The position numbers and the translations under genes are program-made. This document shows, piece by piece, positions 18,673 through 27,317 of a DNA stretch of 64,000 bases (its first letter is position 1; each line of letters starts with the position of its first letter). Below the pieces are notes generated by a model, which searched no databases, had not been told where the DNA came from, and worked only from the letters and a program-made list of their open reading frames with translations. Origin of the DNA: Rhodospirillales bacterium (lineage in GTDB: Bacteria; Pseudomonadota; Alphaproteobacteria; Rhodospirillales; UBA2165); contig JAJDXO010000039.1 of assembly GCA_022823235.1 (NCBI GenBank), forward strand, positions 56,944-120,943. The letters run 5' to 3'.

Positions 18673-19488
18673 TCAGGCGCTCGCCCGGTTGGCATCGGCG
18701 GGCAGCCGCAGAAGATCACGGGTGGCTTGCGCCACATCCGGCTGCTTCATCAGCGATTCCCCGACCAGGAAGCAGTTGATCCCGATGGCGCTCATCCGGG
18801 CGAGGTCGGCCGGCTCATGGAGCCCGCTCTCGCTGACCAGAACTGCGCCGCCGGTGCTCATGGGTGCGAGCCGCTCCGTCGTGGCGAGATCCACGTCGAG
18901 GGTCTTGAGGTTGCGGTTGTTGATGCCGAGGAGGGAAGGCGACAGGGCGAGCGCACGCTCCATCTCCGCCTCGTCGTGAACCTCGACCAGGACATCCATC
19001 CCGAGATCTTCCGCGATCCGGGCAAGCCCGGCGGCGTCCGCGTCGCTCAGCGCGGCCATGATCAATAGGATACAGTCGGCGCCGATCGCCCGGGCCTCGT
19101 ACACCTGATAGGGGTCGAGCATGAAATCCTTGCGGAGCGCCGGCAGGTCGACCGCCTCCCGCGCCCGGGCGAGGAACGCATCGTCGCCCTGGAAATAAGG
19201 AATATCGGTCAGAACCGAGAGGCAGGCCGCGCCGCCGTCCGAGTAGGCTTTCGCCAGGGCAGGGGGATCGAAATCCGCGCGGATCAGGCCGCGGGAGGGC
19301 GACGCCTTCTTGATCTCGGCGATCAGACCGTACCCGGTCTCACCCGCCGTCCTTAACCGTTCCGCGAAGCCTCTGGGTGCCGAAGCCCTTGTGGCGGCGG
19401 CCTTGATCTCATCCAGGGGGCGCGCGGCCTTTTGCGCTTCGATGTGAGCGCGCTTGTCGTTACAGATCTTTTCGAGGACGTCGCTCAC
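18673..19488 (-). CDS. trpC: Indole-3-glycerol phosphate synthase
   Basis: Closes the indole ring in tryptophan synthesis by decarboxylating carboxyphenylaminodeoxyribulose phosphate. TIM-barrel motifs are [20 protein letters not shown] (contains the catalytic Lys), [32 protein letters not shown] and VSESGL. It has 271 residues and is a single-function enzyme with no TrpF fusion. Its ATG overlaps the trpD stop by 4 bases. Confidence 0.96.
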   Translation of the reverse strand: MSDVLEKICNDKRAHIEAQKAARPLDEIKAAATRASAPRGFAERLRTAGETGYGLIAEIKKASPSRGLIRADFDPPALAKAYSDGGAACLSVLTDIPYFQGDDAFLARAREAVDLPALRKDFMLDPYQVYEARAIGADCILLIMAALSDADAAGLARIAEDLGMDVLVEVHDEAEMERALALSPSLLGINNRNLKTLDVDLATTERLAPMSTGGAVLVSESGLHEPADLARMSAIGINCFLVGESLMKQPDVAQATRDLLRLPADANRASA

Positions 19489-20531
19489 CCGTCCTCTCCC
19501 TCCTCGTTGCGGCTGTTGGTCAGTTCAATCATGCGAGCCAGGGACGCCTGCGCCTTGCCGCTATCGACGGCATCGGCCGCCATTTCGACGCCCGCCTTGA
19601 GATCGCTGGCCTTGTCGGCGACCACGAGGGCGGCGGCCGCGTTGTACAACACCACATCCCGGTAAGCCCCGGACTCACCGGCCAATACGGCGCGGAGGGC
19701 GGCGGCATTGGTCCCGGCATCCCCGCCTTTGAGGTCCTCGGGCTTGGCCGCCGGCAGCCCGGCGTCCTCCGGCGACACTTCGAAACTGGTCACCTCGCCG
19801 CCGTTCCACTCGGAAACATAGGAGACCCCGGTGGTGGTCAGCTCATCGGTGCCGTCGCCGCCGTGCATCACCCAGGCGCGCTCGCTGCCCAGCCGGCCGA
19901 GCGTGCTGGCCACCGGTTCGACCCATTCCCGGGCGAAGACCCCGGTCAGTTGCCGTTTGACCCCCGCCGGATTGCAGATCGGTCCCAGCAGGTTGAAGAT
20001 GGTGCGGGTGGCCAGTTCCACCCGGGCGCCGGCAACGTGGCGCATGGCGCTGTGGTGGCGGGGCGCCATCAGGAAACCGATGCCGGCCTCGGCGATGGAT
20101 TGCTCGATCAGGTCGAAATCCGCATCCGTATTGATGCCGAGGGCAGCCAGGGTATCCGCCGCGCCGGACTTCGAAGACAGCGCCCGGTTGCCGTGCTTCG
20201 CGACCGGTACGCCGCAGGCGGCGACGACCAAGGCGGCGCCCGTGGAAATGTTGTATGTCCCGGTGGCGTCACCGCCGGTCCCCACCACATCCATGGCGTT
20301 GTCCGGCGCTTCCACATAGAGGCATTTGGCCCGCATGGCCCGGGCGGCGCCGGTGATTTCCTCGACCGTCTCGCCCCGGACACGAAGCGCCATCAGAAAG
20401 CCGCCGATCTGAGCGGGTGTCGCATCGCCGGACATGATGATGTTGAACGCGGCCTCGGCCTGCGCCTCGTCCAGCGGCGAGCCGCCTGCCGCGGCGGCAA
20501 TGTAGTTTTTCATATCAGGCATGTCGTTCAT
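19485..20531 (-). CDS. trpD: Anthranilate phosphoribosyltransferase
   Basis: Transfers the phosphoribosyl group from PRPP to anthranilate. The PRPP-binding signature [20 protein letters not shown] is near residues 82-101, followed by [15 protein letters not shown]. Length is 348 residues. The gene overlaps trpG upstream and trpC downstream by 4 bases each, a tightly coupled trpGDC block. Confidence 0.96.
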   Translation of the reverse strand: MNDMPDMKNYIAAAAGGSPLDEAQAEAAFNIIMSGDATPAQIGGFLMALRVRGETVEEITGAARAMRAKCLYVEAPDNAMDVVGTGGDATGTYNISTGAALVVAACGVPVAKHGNRALSSKSGAADTLAALGINTDADFDLIEQSIAEAGIGFLMAPRHHSAMRHVAGARVELATRTIFNLLGPICNPAGVKRQLTGVFAREWVEPVASTLGRLGSERAWVMHGGDGTDELTTTGVSYVSEWNGGEVTSFEVSPEDAGLPAAKPEDLKGGDAGTNAAALRAVLAGESGAYRDVVLYNAAAALVVADKASDLKAGVEMAADAVDSGKAQASLARMIELTNSRNEEGEDG

Positions 20532-21118
20532 GCCGCCACCTTATCGTTCTCGATCATCTTCAAAAAGTTCCCCAGGATGGAGTGCCCATGCTCCGATGCG
20601 ATGCTTTCCGGGTGAAATTGAACCCCGGCGACCGGCAATGTGCGGTGTTGAATCCCCATGATCAAGCCGTCATCGCTGCGGGCGGTGATTTCCAGCTCTT
20701 CCGGCCATGGTTCCTCGCCGAGAGTGAGGGAATGATAGCGGGTGGCCTGAAATGGGCTGTTCAGCCCATTGAACACGCTCGATCCGTCGTGGGATACCGC
20801 GCTCATCTTGCCGTGCATGGGAACCGGTGCGCGAACCACCTTGGCGCCGAACGCCTGTCCGATGGCCTGGTGCCCCAGGCAGACACCGAACAGCGGCAGG
20901 CCCTCCGCCGCCGCGGCCGCCACCAAATCGAGGCAGATACCCGCCTTGTCGGGATCGCACGGACCGGGTGATATCAGCACACCGTCCGGTTTCAGGCCGA
21001 GAGCGTCACCCACCGTTATGGCGTCGTTGCGATGCACGACCATTTCCGCGCCGAGCTCACCCAGATAATGGAACAGGTTGTAGGTGAAGCTATCGTAGTT
21101 ATCGATTAATAAAATCAT
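20528..21118 (-). CDS. trpG: Anthranilate synthase component II (glutamine amidotransferase)
   Basis: Supplies ammonia from glutamine to TrpE. A class I amidotransferase of 196 residues: [10 protein letters not shown] at the start, [12 protein letters not shown], the nucleophile Cys in [11 protein letters not shown], and the His-Glu pair in [11 protein letters not shown]. It is the first gene of the trpGDC block and must have its own promoter, because trpE lies 4.6 kb away beyond a different cassette. The upstream bases are AT-rich, and I see no clear Shine-Dalgarno sequence. Confidence 0.95.
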   Translation of the reverse strand: MILLIDNYDSFTYNLFHYLGELGAEMVVHRNDAITVGDALGLKPDGVLISPGPCDPDKAGICLDLVAAAAAEGLPLFGVCLGHQAIGQAFGAKVVRAPVPMHGKMSAVSHDGSSVFNGLNSPFQATRYHSLTLGEEPWPEELEITARSDDGLIMGIQHRTLPVAGVQFHPESIASEHGHSILGNFLKMIENDKVAA

Positions 21119-21249
21119 TTCAATAAGTTATAAGAATTCATTTATAAAACAAATTAGAAAAATCGCGGTTTCCTCATCGGCTGGGCGCCACATTGCAAGT
21201 CTGCCCGCCGAGGGTCAAGAAAACTCGCGTCATTGGGAAGCATCCCGGG

Positions 21250-21280
21250 TTGACCTTCCCGCTACTGGAACCCCTATATA
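21250..21280 (+). promoter_or_regulatory. MerR-family (CueR-type) promoter of copA
   Basis: TTGACC and TATATA are separated by 19 bases, the stretched spacer typical of promoters activated by MerR-family regulators. Inside the spacer is an imperfect dyad, CCTTCC...GGAACC, like the CueR operator. The start codon of copA is 32 bases downstream, and the regulator gene cueR follows copA. Confidence 0.7.
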
Positions 21281-21311
21281 AACCTTCAACCTGACTAGAA
21301 GGTGTTTTTCG

Positions 21312-23453
21312 TTGGACGCAACGCCCGCCCCATCAGAGATTATTCACACCTGTCCCATGCATCCGGAGGTGCGCAATCCGGGGCCGGGCACATGCCCCGA
21401 CTGCGGCATGGGGCTGGAAGCGGAAAACCCGGCGGAAGCCGTTTTCCTGGAAAACCCCGAACTCACCGACATGACCCGGCGGATGTGGGTGGGCGCGTTA
21501 TTCGGCGTCCCCGTATTGGTTTTGGCCATGGGACACCTGGTTCCCGGGAATCCTGTTGAGAAGGCGGTTCCCGCCAATATCTCGGCGTGGATTCAGTTCG
21601 TGCTCTCCACGCCCGTGGTGTTGTGGGCCGGCGCGCCGTTCTTCGAGCGGTTCTGGCAGTCCATCCGCACCTGGAAGCTCAATATGTTCAGCCTCATCGG
21701 ACTGGGCGTGGGCGCCGCCTACATTTACAGCGTCGCCGCGCTGCTGTTCCCGGGCATTTTTCCAGCTGCCTTTCAAAGCCACGGCGGCGCGGTGCCGGTC
21801 TACTTCGAGGCCGCGGCCGCAATTACCGTCCTGGTTGCCGTGGGGCAGGTGCTGGAGCTTCGCGCCCGGGACCGCACCGGAGAGGCCATCCGGGCGCTTT
21901 TGAGCCTGGAGCCGGCGACCGCGCTTAAAGTCACCCCCGACGGGGACCGCGAGGTATCGCTGGCCGAAATCGCCCGAGGCGATTCCCTTCGCGTTCGCCC
22001 CGGAGATACGATTCCCGTCGACGGCCATATCCTCAATGGCCGCTCGGATGTCGACGAGTCCATGATCACCGGAGAACCTCTGCCGGTCGTCAAGGCGGAG
22101 AATGATCCCGTGATCGGCGGCACCGCGAATATATCGGGGAGCTTCGTCATGTCCGCCGACCGGGTTGGCCGGGAGACCATGCTGTCCAAGCTGGTCCAGA
22201 TGGTTGCCGATGCCCAGCGGAGCCGGGCGCCCATCCAAAGGCTGGCCGATGTCGCCGCCGGGTATTTCGTCCCGGCGGTGGTATTGGTGGCGGCCGCGAC
22301 CTTCGCCGTCTGGGCGGCGGTGGGGCCGGAACCGCGGCTCACCTTTGCGCTTCTCAACGCTGTCGCCGTCCTGATCATTGCGTGTCCCTGTGCGCTCGGG
22401 CTGGCGACGCCCATGTCGATCATGGTCGCCATGGGCCGGGGCGCGCGGGCCGGCGTGCTCGCCCGGGATGCCGAAGCTCTCGAAACCCTGGAACGGGTGG
22501 ACACGCTGGTTGTCGACAAAACGGGCACACTGACCGAGGGCCGCCCGGTTTTGTCCCAGGTCCTTCCCATGGCCGGCGCGAGCGAGGAGGAAGCGCTCCG
22601 CCTGGCCGCGTCTCTCGAAGTCGGTAGCGCTCATCCCATCGCCCGGGCCATCCTGCAGTCCGCGCGGGAGAGGGGCCTGACACCTGCCGAGGCCACGGAA
22701 TTCAAGTCTCTGGACGGACTGGGCGTCAGCGGCGCCATCGGCGGCCACGTCACGTTCCTCGGGGGGCCATTGCTCATGGCGGAACAGGGTATCGGGATAG
22801 ACCATCTTCGGGATATGGCGGAAAAGTCGTCCGCTGCGGGCGGCACGGTGATCTATCTGGCCCAGGATGCGGAACTGCTTGCACTTCTCGTGGTCACCGA
22901 CCCGATCAAGGAAAGCACCCGCGAAGCCGTTCCGCTGCTCAAACAGGCGGGGATAGAAATCATCATGGCCACCGGCGATGCGGACGGCACGGCGCGGGCC
23001 GTCGGGTCGGAACTTGCCATCGAGCGAATTCACGCGGGCATTCTCCCGCAGGCGAAAGCCACTCTGATCAACGATCTGAAGTCGGCCGGCAAGGTGGTCG
23101 CCATGGCGGGCGACGGGATCAACGATGCGCCGGCCTTGGCGCTGGCGGATGTGGGTATCGCCATGGGCGACGGCTCCGACATCGCCGTCGAAAGCGCCGG
23201 CCTGACCCTGGTGAAAGGCGATCTCCGGGGCATCGTCCGGGCTCGGAATCTCAGTGCGGCGACCATGCGCAACATTCGCCAGAACCTGGGTTTTGCATTT
23301 GCTTACAACACTTTGGGCGTGCCGTTGGCGGCGGGAATTCTGTTCCCGTGGTTCGGACTGTTGCTGAGCCCGATCTTCGCCAGCATCGCCATGAGCCTCA
23401 GCTCGGTCTCGGTGATTGCCAATGCGCTGCGGTTGCGCCGGGCCCGGCTTTGA
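21312..23453 (+). CDS. copA: Cu(+)-exporting P1B-type ATPase
   Basis: Pumps Cu(I) out of the cytoplasm using ATP. Instead of a ferredoxin-like HMA domain, the N-terminus has a short heavy-metal-binding module with CPMHP (residues 14-18) and CPDCGM (28-33). Eight membrane helices follow. The permeation motif is ACPCALG near residue 358, the phosphorylation site DKTGT near 402, the HP motif SAHPIA near 440, and GDGIND near 600. The last helices carry FAYNTLG and [11 protein letters not shown], consistent with copper (P1B-1) specificity. It starts at TTG with AAGGTG upstream. Its promoter is of the CueR type. Confidence 0.93.
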   Translation: MDATPAPSEIIHTCPMHPEVRNPGPGTCPDCGMGLEAENPAEAVFLENPELTDMTRRMWVGALFGVPVLVLAMGHLVPGNPVEKAVPANISAWIQFVLSTPVVLWAGAPFFERFWQSIRTWKLNMFSLIGLGVGAAYIYSVAALLFPGIFPAAFQSHGGAVPVYFEAAAAITVLVAVGQVLELRARDRTGEAIRALLSLEPATALKVTPDGDREVSLAEIARGDSLRVRPGDTIPVDGHILNGRSDVDESMITGEPLPVVKAENDPVIGGTANISGSFVMSADRVGRETMLSKLVQMVADAQRSRAPIQRLADVAAGYFVPAVVLVAAATFAVWAAVGPEPRLTFALLNAVAVLIIACPCALGLATPMSIMVAMGRGARAGVLARDAEALETLERVDTLVVDKTGTLTEGRPVLSQVLPMAGASEEEALRLAASLEVGSAHPIARAILQSARERGLTPAEATEFKSLDGLGVSGAIGGHVTFLGGPLLMAEQGIGIDHLRDMAEKSSAAGGTVIYLAQDAELLALLVVTDPIKESTREAVPLLKQAGIEIIMATGDADGTARAVGSELAIERIHAGILPQAKATLINDLKSAGKVVAMAGDGINDAPALALADVGIAMGDGSDIAVESAGLTLVKGDLRGIVRARNLSAATMRNIRQNLGFAFAYNTLGVPLAAGILFPWFGLLLSPIFASIAMSLSSVSVIANALRLRRARL

Positions 23454-23497
23454 TCGCAATCTAACTTCAGATGCAGGCAATTCGTTCGAGGATCGGA

Positions 23498-23902
23498 ATG
23501 AATATCAGCGAAGTGGCCGACAAATCCGGGATCGCGGCAAAGACCATCCGCTATTACGAAAGCATCGGGCTTGGCCCGGCGCCGCGACGCGCCGAGAACG
23601 GGTACAGGGAATACTCGCCGGACGACCTCGAGATTCTGAGATTTATCCATCGGGCCCGGGATTTGGGTTTCTCCATTCGCGATGTCGGTGACCTGTTGGA
23701 TCTTTGGCAGGACCGCAATCGGGCGAGCGCCGAGGTGAAGGCGTTGACCGAACGCCATATCGCCGAGATCGAACAGCGGATCGCCCATCTCCAGTCCATG
23801 CGGCAAACCCTTCGGGACCTAGCCGAAAAATGCCATGGGGACGACCGGCCCGACTGCCCGATCATCGACGGCCTTTCCGCCGATATGGCCGCTGAAAGCT
23901 AG
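23498..23902 (+). CDS. cueR: MerR-family copper-responsive regulator CueR
   Basis: Activates copA when Cu(I), or Ag(I)/Au(I), binds. The N-terminal winged helix (KTIRYYESIGLGPAPRRAEN) and long dimerisation helix are standard. The metal site is Cys112 and Cys120 in CHGDDRPDC, the same spacing and numbering as E. coli CueR. The start MNISEVADKSG was chosen because GAGGATCGGA precedes it and it aligns with family starts; an in-frame ATG 27 bases upstream is the alternative. It is 44 bases downstream of copA on the same strand and likely in one operon. Confidence 0.92.
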   Translation: MNISEVADKSGIAAKTIRYYESIGLGPAPRRAENGYREYSPDDLEILRFIHRARDLGFSIRDVGDLLDLWQDRNRASAEVKALTERHIAEIEQRIAHLQSMRQTLRDLAEKCHGDDRPDCPIIDGLSADMAAES

Positions 23903-23949
23903 TTCGTGGTCCGTTAACGGGAACCGCCTACAGCGCGGTCCGGATTTGC

Positions 23950-24924
23950 TCAGGCCGGCTCGAAACTGAATCTTACCGCTTTGCCGTCCACGTCCTTACC
24001 CGAGCCGGATCCATTGCCTCTTGTCCGGCTGGTGAAGTTTCCCGAAGCCTTGAGGCCGTTGGTGCACACCAGATTCCAGATTCCGGTCGGCACTTGGGCC
24101 GATCCGTACGCGCCGGAATTCACTTGCCATCGGCCTGTGCAGGTCCCGGCACGGTTGGGCAGCGATACCGCGATCCGCCCGTTCCGGCCTTCGGTATTGG
24201 TGGCCGACATGCGGCCGCTCAGGCCGTCAAAGCGGCCCGCCCAGTCGATGCTGACAATGAAGTTGCTGACCGGTGAATTCGCACGTTGCCGCTCAACCGC
24301 CGCCGCCACCGCGGGGGGCACGTGAAATCCCTTCACCCCGATTGAGTTCATGATGGCGCCGACCTTGGAACCCGGCAGCGTATCGGCCTCGGTGCCGCAA
24401 TAAAATCCCCGGAGCAGCTTGGACCCCTGAGTGGTGCCGAATGTCGCGTCGCCAAAGTACTGCACGAACCCGAAGCAGGTACTGCCGGCCACGCTGAAGT
24501 GCTGTACGCTGACGAAACCGAATTTATTCCGCGCGGTTCCCTCGGCGCCCAAGGCCGGTTTGCCGCTCTTGCCGAATGTGAGTCCGGTCACGAAACGCTT
24601 GGCCATGTCAGTGGGGGTGCTGGTAAATTCATACCCGGGTCCCGCCGAGTGATAATAAGCGACGAAGAGCGGTCTCTGGCCGCCGCCCGACGGCCGCCAG
24701 TTGCCGCGAAAGATGTTGGCGCCGGTATTCCTGGGATCGAAGTGGCGAAAATGCCGTGCCTGCATGGACAGGCCGTCCGGGTGGGCGAATAACAACGGAC
24801 TCTCACTCGCGGCGATGTTCTCCTGGCCGGTCTTGACGGCCGTCACGCAGCCCGCGAGTACGACAGCCAACGCGCCGGTCCCGATTCGGGTTAATCCCAT
24901 TCGCATCCTTCGAGCTCCTATCAT
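23950..24924 (-). CDS. Hypothetical lipoprotein (unknown function)
   Basis: The N-terminus is a lipoprotein signal with lipobox VLAGC (Cys26), so the mature protein is probably membrane-anchored. Residues 75-200 include a region with GPGYEFTSTPTDMAKRF and two short Cys-containing segments (STCFGFVQYFGD, GFYCGTEADTL). The C-terminal 110 residues look like a beta-rich domain ending in KAVRFSFEPA. I do not recognise a named family for the whole protein. Its ATG overlaps the stop of the metalloprotease-like gene upstream (ATGA), so the two are coupled. Internal ATGs at codons 7 and 9, the latter after GAAGGA, are alternative starts. Confidence 0.75.
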   Translation of the reverse strand: MIGARRMRMGLTRIGTGALAVVLAGCVTAVKTGQENIAASESPLLFAHPDGLSMQARHFRHFDPRNTGANIFRGNWRPSGGGQRPLFVAYYHSAGPGYEFTSTPTDMAKRFVTGLTFGKSGKPALGAEGTARNKFGFVSVQHFSVAGSTCFGFVQYFGDATFGTTQGSKLLRGFYCGTEADTLPGSKVGAIMNSIGVKGFHVPPAVAAAVERQRANSPVSNFIVSIDWAGRFDGLSGRMSATNTEGRNGRIAVSLPNRAGTCTGRWQVNSGAYGSAQVPTGIWNLVCTNGLKASGNFTSRTRGNGSGSGKDVDGKAVRFSFEPA

Positions 24925-25610
24925 TGCGATGTTTGAACGGCGCGCCGCGCCAAATGAAGCGAATCCTGCCGGGTCATGCCCGACTCAAAGGTCTTGCTGT
25001 ACATGGTCCGGAGAACCATCAGGTCCCAATCGGTGGGGCTGTCCGCGTCGGAACCGTAATTCATTACCGACGGCACCAACGTCGTATGGGCGAGACCAAA
25101 GCCGTGCAGCACCTCGTGGTAGATGCAACGTTGCAGCCGTTTCGCGTTTTTCATCGCGATGCGGACATGGACGCTCTTGATCCTGCTGTCGCCATAGCGG
25201 TTCACCCGGGCGGCACAGGACGCAAATTCCGACTTGTTGATGATCAGGTTTTCCTGATCCAGAAAACTGAACCGGAAGTTCCCGCTGCGCCGGCCGTCCT
25301 CGGGCTCGAGGTAATTGATTTCGGTTCCGGCGACAGTTCCCAGTTCGGCCATGATCCGCCGGATTTGGGCGTACGCCTTGTCCGTCGTAGAAACGCCTTC
25401 GACGGTAACCCAGACCGGTTCCTCCCAGCGGGAAAGGCGGCCCTTCTCGTAGTCGGTCTCGAGCATAAGCTGGAGCGAATTGGGGTGGGCGCCCGCGGTG
25501 CCGCGGTACGCCAGTTGATCAAAAACCCTGACGGCTAAATCGGGATCGCTGCCCGCGGTCTGGCACGCGGTCAATGGCAACACGGCCAGAAACAGCAACC
25601 GTCTGAGCAC
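24921..25610 (-). CDS. DUF2927 lipoprotein, putative zinc metalloprotease
   Basis: A lipoprotein signal ends at LPLTAC (Cys16). Near residue 165 is HEVLHGFGLAH, a complete HExxHxxGxxH zinc site (His165, His169, His175), followed by a Met in VPSVMNYG that could form a metzincin-type Met-turn. This is the pattern of the DUF2927 family of predicted secreted or anchored metallopeptidases; the substrate is unknown. Length is 229 residues. It ends overlapping the next lipoprotein gene and begins 156 bases after the trpE stop, on the same strand. Confidence 0.8.
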   Translation of the reverse strand: MLRRLLFLAVLPLTACQTAGSDPDLAVRVFDQLAYRGTAGAHPNSLQLMLETDYEKGRLSRWEEPVWVTVEGVSTTDKAYAQIRRIMAELGTVAGTEINYLEPEDGRRSGNFRFSFLDQENLIINKSEFASCAARVNRYGDSRIKSVHVRIAMKNAKRLQRCIYHEVLHGFGLAHTTLVPSVMNYGSDADSPTDWDLMVLRTMYSKTFESGMTRQDSLHLARRAVQTSQ

Positions 25611-25766
25611 TGCACGTTCTCTCCCGATGAGCGCCGGCCCGCTGCCGGCACGTGTTCATGTTAGGGAACCAAAAAACGATTGTGAAGTTGAATAAAACAG
25701 AAAACCAAGGTTTTGGCAGGGTTTTTAGCCTGGTTTGGGCGTTGCAACCCAGGTGGCCTCCGCCAA

Positions 25767-27317
25767 TTAAAATGATCGGTTGCCCGCTCTTCCGCCGGCG
25801 AAGCGGACGGCTTCCTCGGCCGCCCGGATCAGCGCCCGGGCCTTGTTCCGGCTTTCCTCGAACTCCGAGAAGGGATCGGAATCGGCGACGATGCCGCCGC
25901 CCGCCTGGACGAACAGGGTCTCATCCTTCAGCACGGCCGTCCTGAGCGCAATGCAGGTATCCATGTCGCCGTTGGCGCCGAAATAGCCGATGCAGCCGGC
26001 ATAGATGCCGCGGCGGGACAGTTCCAGTTCATCGATGATCTCCATGGCCCGCACCTTCGGCGCGCCGGAAACCGTGCCGGCGGGAAAACCGGAGAGCAGG
26101 GCGTCGACTTCGTCGTGCGCTTCGGCAAGTTCGCCTTCGACATTGGAGACGATATGCATGACGTGGGAGTAGAGTTCGATGATCATTCGGTCGGTGACGT
26201 CGACGCTACCCACTTGGGCCACCCGGCCCACATCATTGCGCCCGAGATCGAGCAGCATCAGATGCTCGGCCAGTTCCTTGGGGTCGGCGAGCAGGTCGTC
26301 GGCCAAAGCCTTGTCGGCGGCGGCGTTTTCTCCCCGCGGCCGCGTGCCGGCGATGGGCCGGATGGTGATCCGGCCGTTACGAAGGCGCACCAGAAGCTCC
26401 GGGCTGGAACCGATGATCGCAAACTCATCGAAGTCGAGGAAAAACAGAAACGGTGACGGGTTGACCCGCCTGAGCGCCCGGTAGAGCGACAGGGGCGGCA
26501 GGAAAAACGGCACCGAAAACCGCTGCGAGAGCACCACCTGAAAGATGTCGCCGGCCCGGATGTATTCCTTGGCTTGTTCCACCATCCGATGAAAATCGGC
26601 GGGCTCCATGTTCGAGTCGGGCTCGCCGACGGCCGGCAGGCTGTCGTCGAACTCACGGGGATCGAAACCGGTCGAGGGCAGGGGCCCTTCGAAATTCTCG
26701 ACCACCCGTTCCAGACGCGCGCGGGCCGCGTCATAGGCGGCTTCGGCGGTGGCCGCGCTATCCGCCCATACCGGGGTAACCACGGACACCGTATCGTCGA
26801 CGGCGTCGAATACGGCGATCACCGTCGGACGGACGAACTGCCCGTCCGGCACGTCGATATGGGCCGGGTTCTCGTCCGGAATGGCTTCGGCGAGGCGTAC
26901 GGCGTCATAGCCAAGATAGCCGAAGAGGCCGGCGGCCATCGGCGGCGTGCCCTCGGGCAAATCTATACGGGATTCGGCGAGCAGCGAGCGGAACGAGGCC
27001 AAAGTCCCGTCCGTCGCGGCGACGGGACAGGGCTCGAATGCGCCCGCGTCATCAAGTGCCTGGCGGTTGATTTCCGCCATATTCCCACGGCAGCGCCAGA
27101 TCAGGTCGGGACGCAGCCCGACGAAGGAATAGCGGCCGCGAATGGCCCCGCCCTCGACGGATTCGAGCAGAAAGCTGTTGGGCCGGCCTTGCGCCAGCTT
27201 GATCATCGCCGAGACCGGCGTTTCCAGATCGGCGATCAGCCGGGTCGAGACGACCTGCGCCTGGCCCCGGCCGAACGTCTCCGCAAACGTCGGGAGATCG
27301 GGCGTGAATTCGATCAC
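25767..27317 (-). CDS. trpE: Anthranilate synthase component I
   Basis: Converts chorismate to anthranilate using ammonia from TrpG. The 516-residue protein has the feedback-site region near residue 52 (SFLLESVEGG), then chorismate-binding motifs QVVLSQRFSVPF, IIGSSPELLVR, RPIAGTRPRGEN and FPAGTVSGAPKVRAMEI. It is a stand-alone TrpE, not a TrpEG fusion. Its ATG overlaps the ppiD stop by 4 bases. Its partner gene trpG is separated from it by the copA and lipoprotein cassette. Confidence 0.96.
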   Translation of the reverse strand: MIEFTPDLPTFAETFGRGQAQVVSTRLIADLETPVSAMIKLAQGRPNSFLLESVEGGAIRGRYSFVGLRPDLIWRCRGNMAEINRQALDDAGAFEPCPVAATDGTLASFRSLLAESRIDLPEGTPPMAAGLFGYLGYDAVRLAEAIPDENPAHIDVPDGQFVRPTVIAVFDAVDDTVSVVTPVWADSAATAEAAYDAARARLERVVENFEGPLPSTGFDPREFDDSLPAVGEPDSNMEPADFHRMVEQAKEYIRAGDIFQVVLSQRFSVPFFLPPLSLYRALRRVNPSPFLFFLDFDEFAIIGSSPELLVRLRNGRITIRPIAGTRPRGENAAADKALADDLLADPKELAEHLMLLDLGRNDVGRVAQVGSVDVTDRMIIELYSHVMHIVSNVEGELAEAHDEVDALLSGFPAGTVSGAPKVRAMEIIDELELSRRGIYAGCIGYFGANGDMDTCIALRTAVLKDETLFVQAGGGIVADSDPFSEFEESRNKARALIRAAEEAVRFAGGRAGNRSF

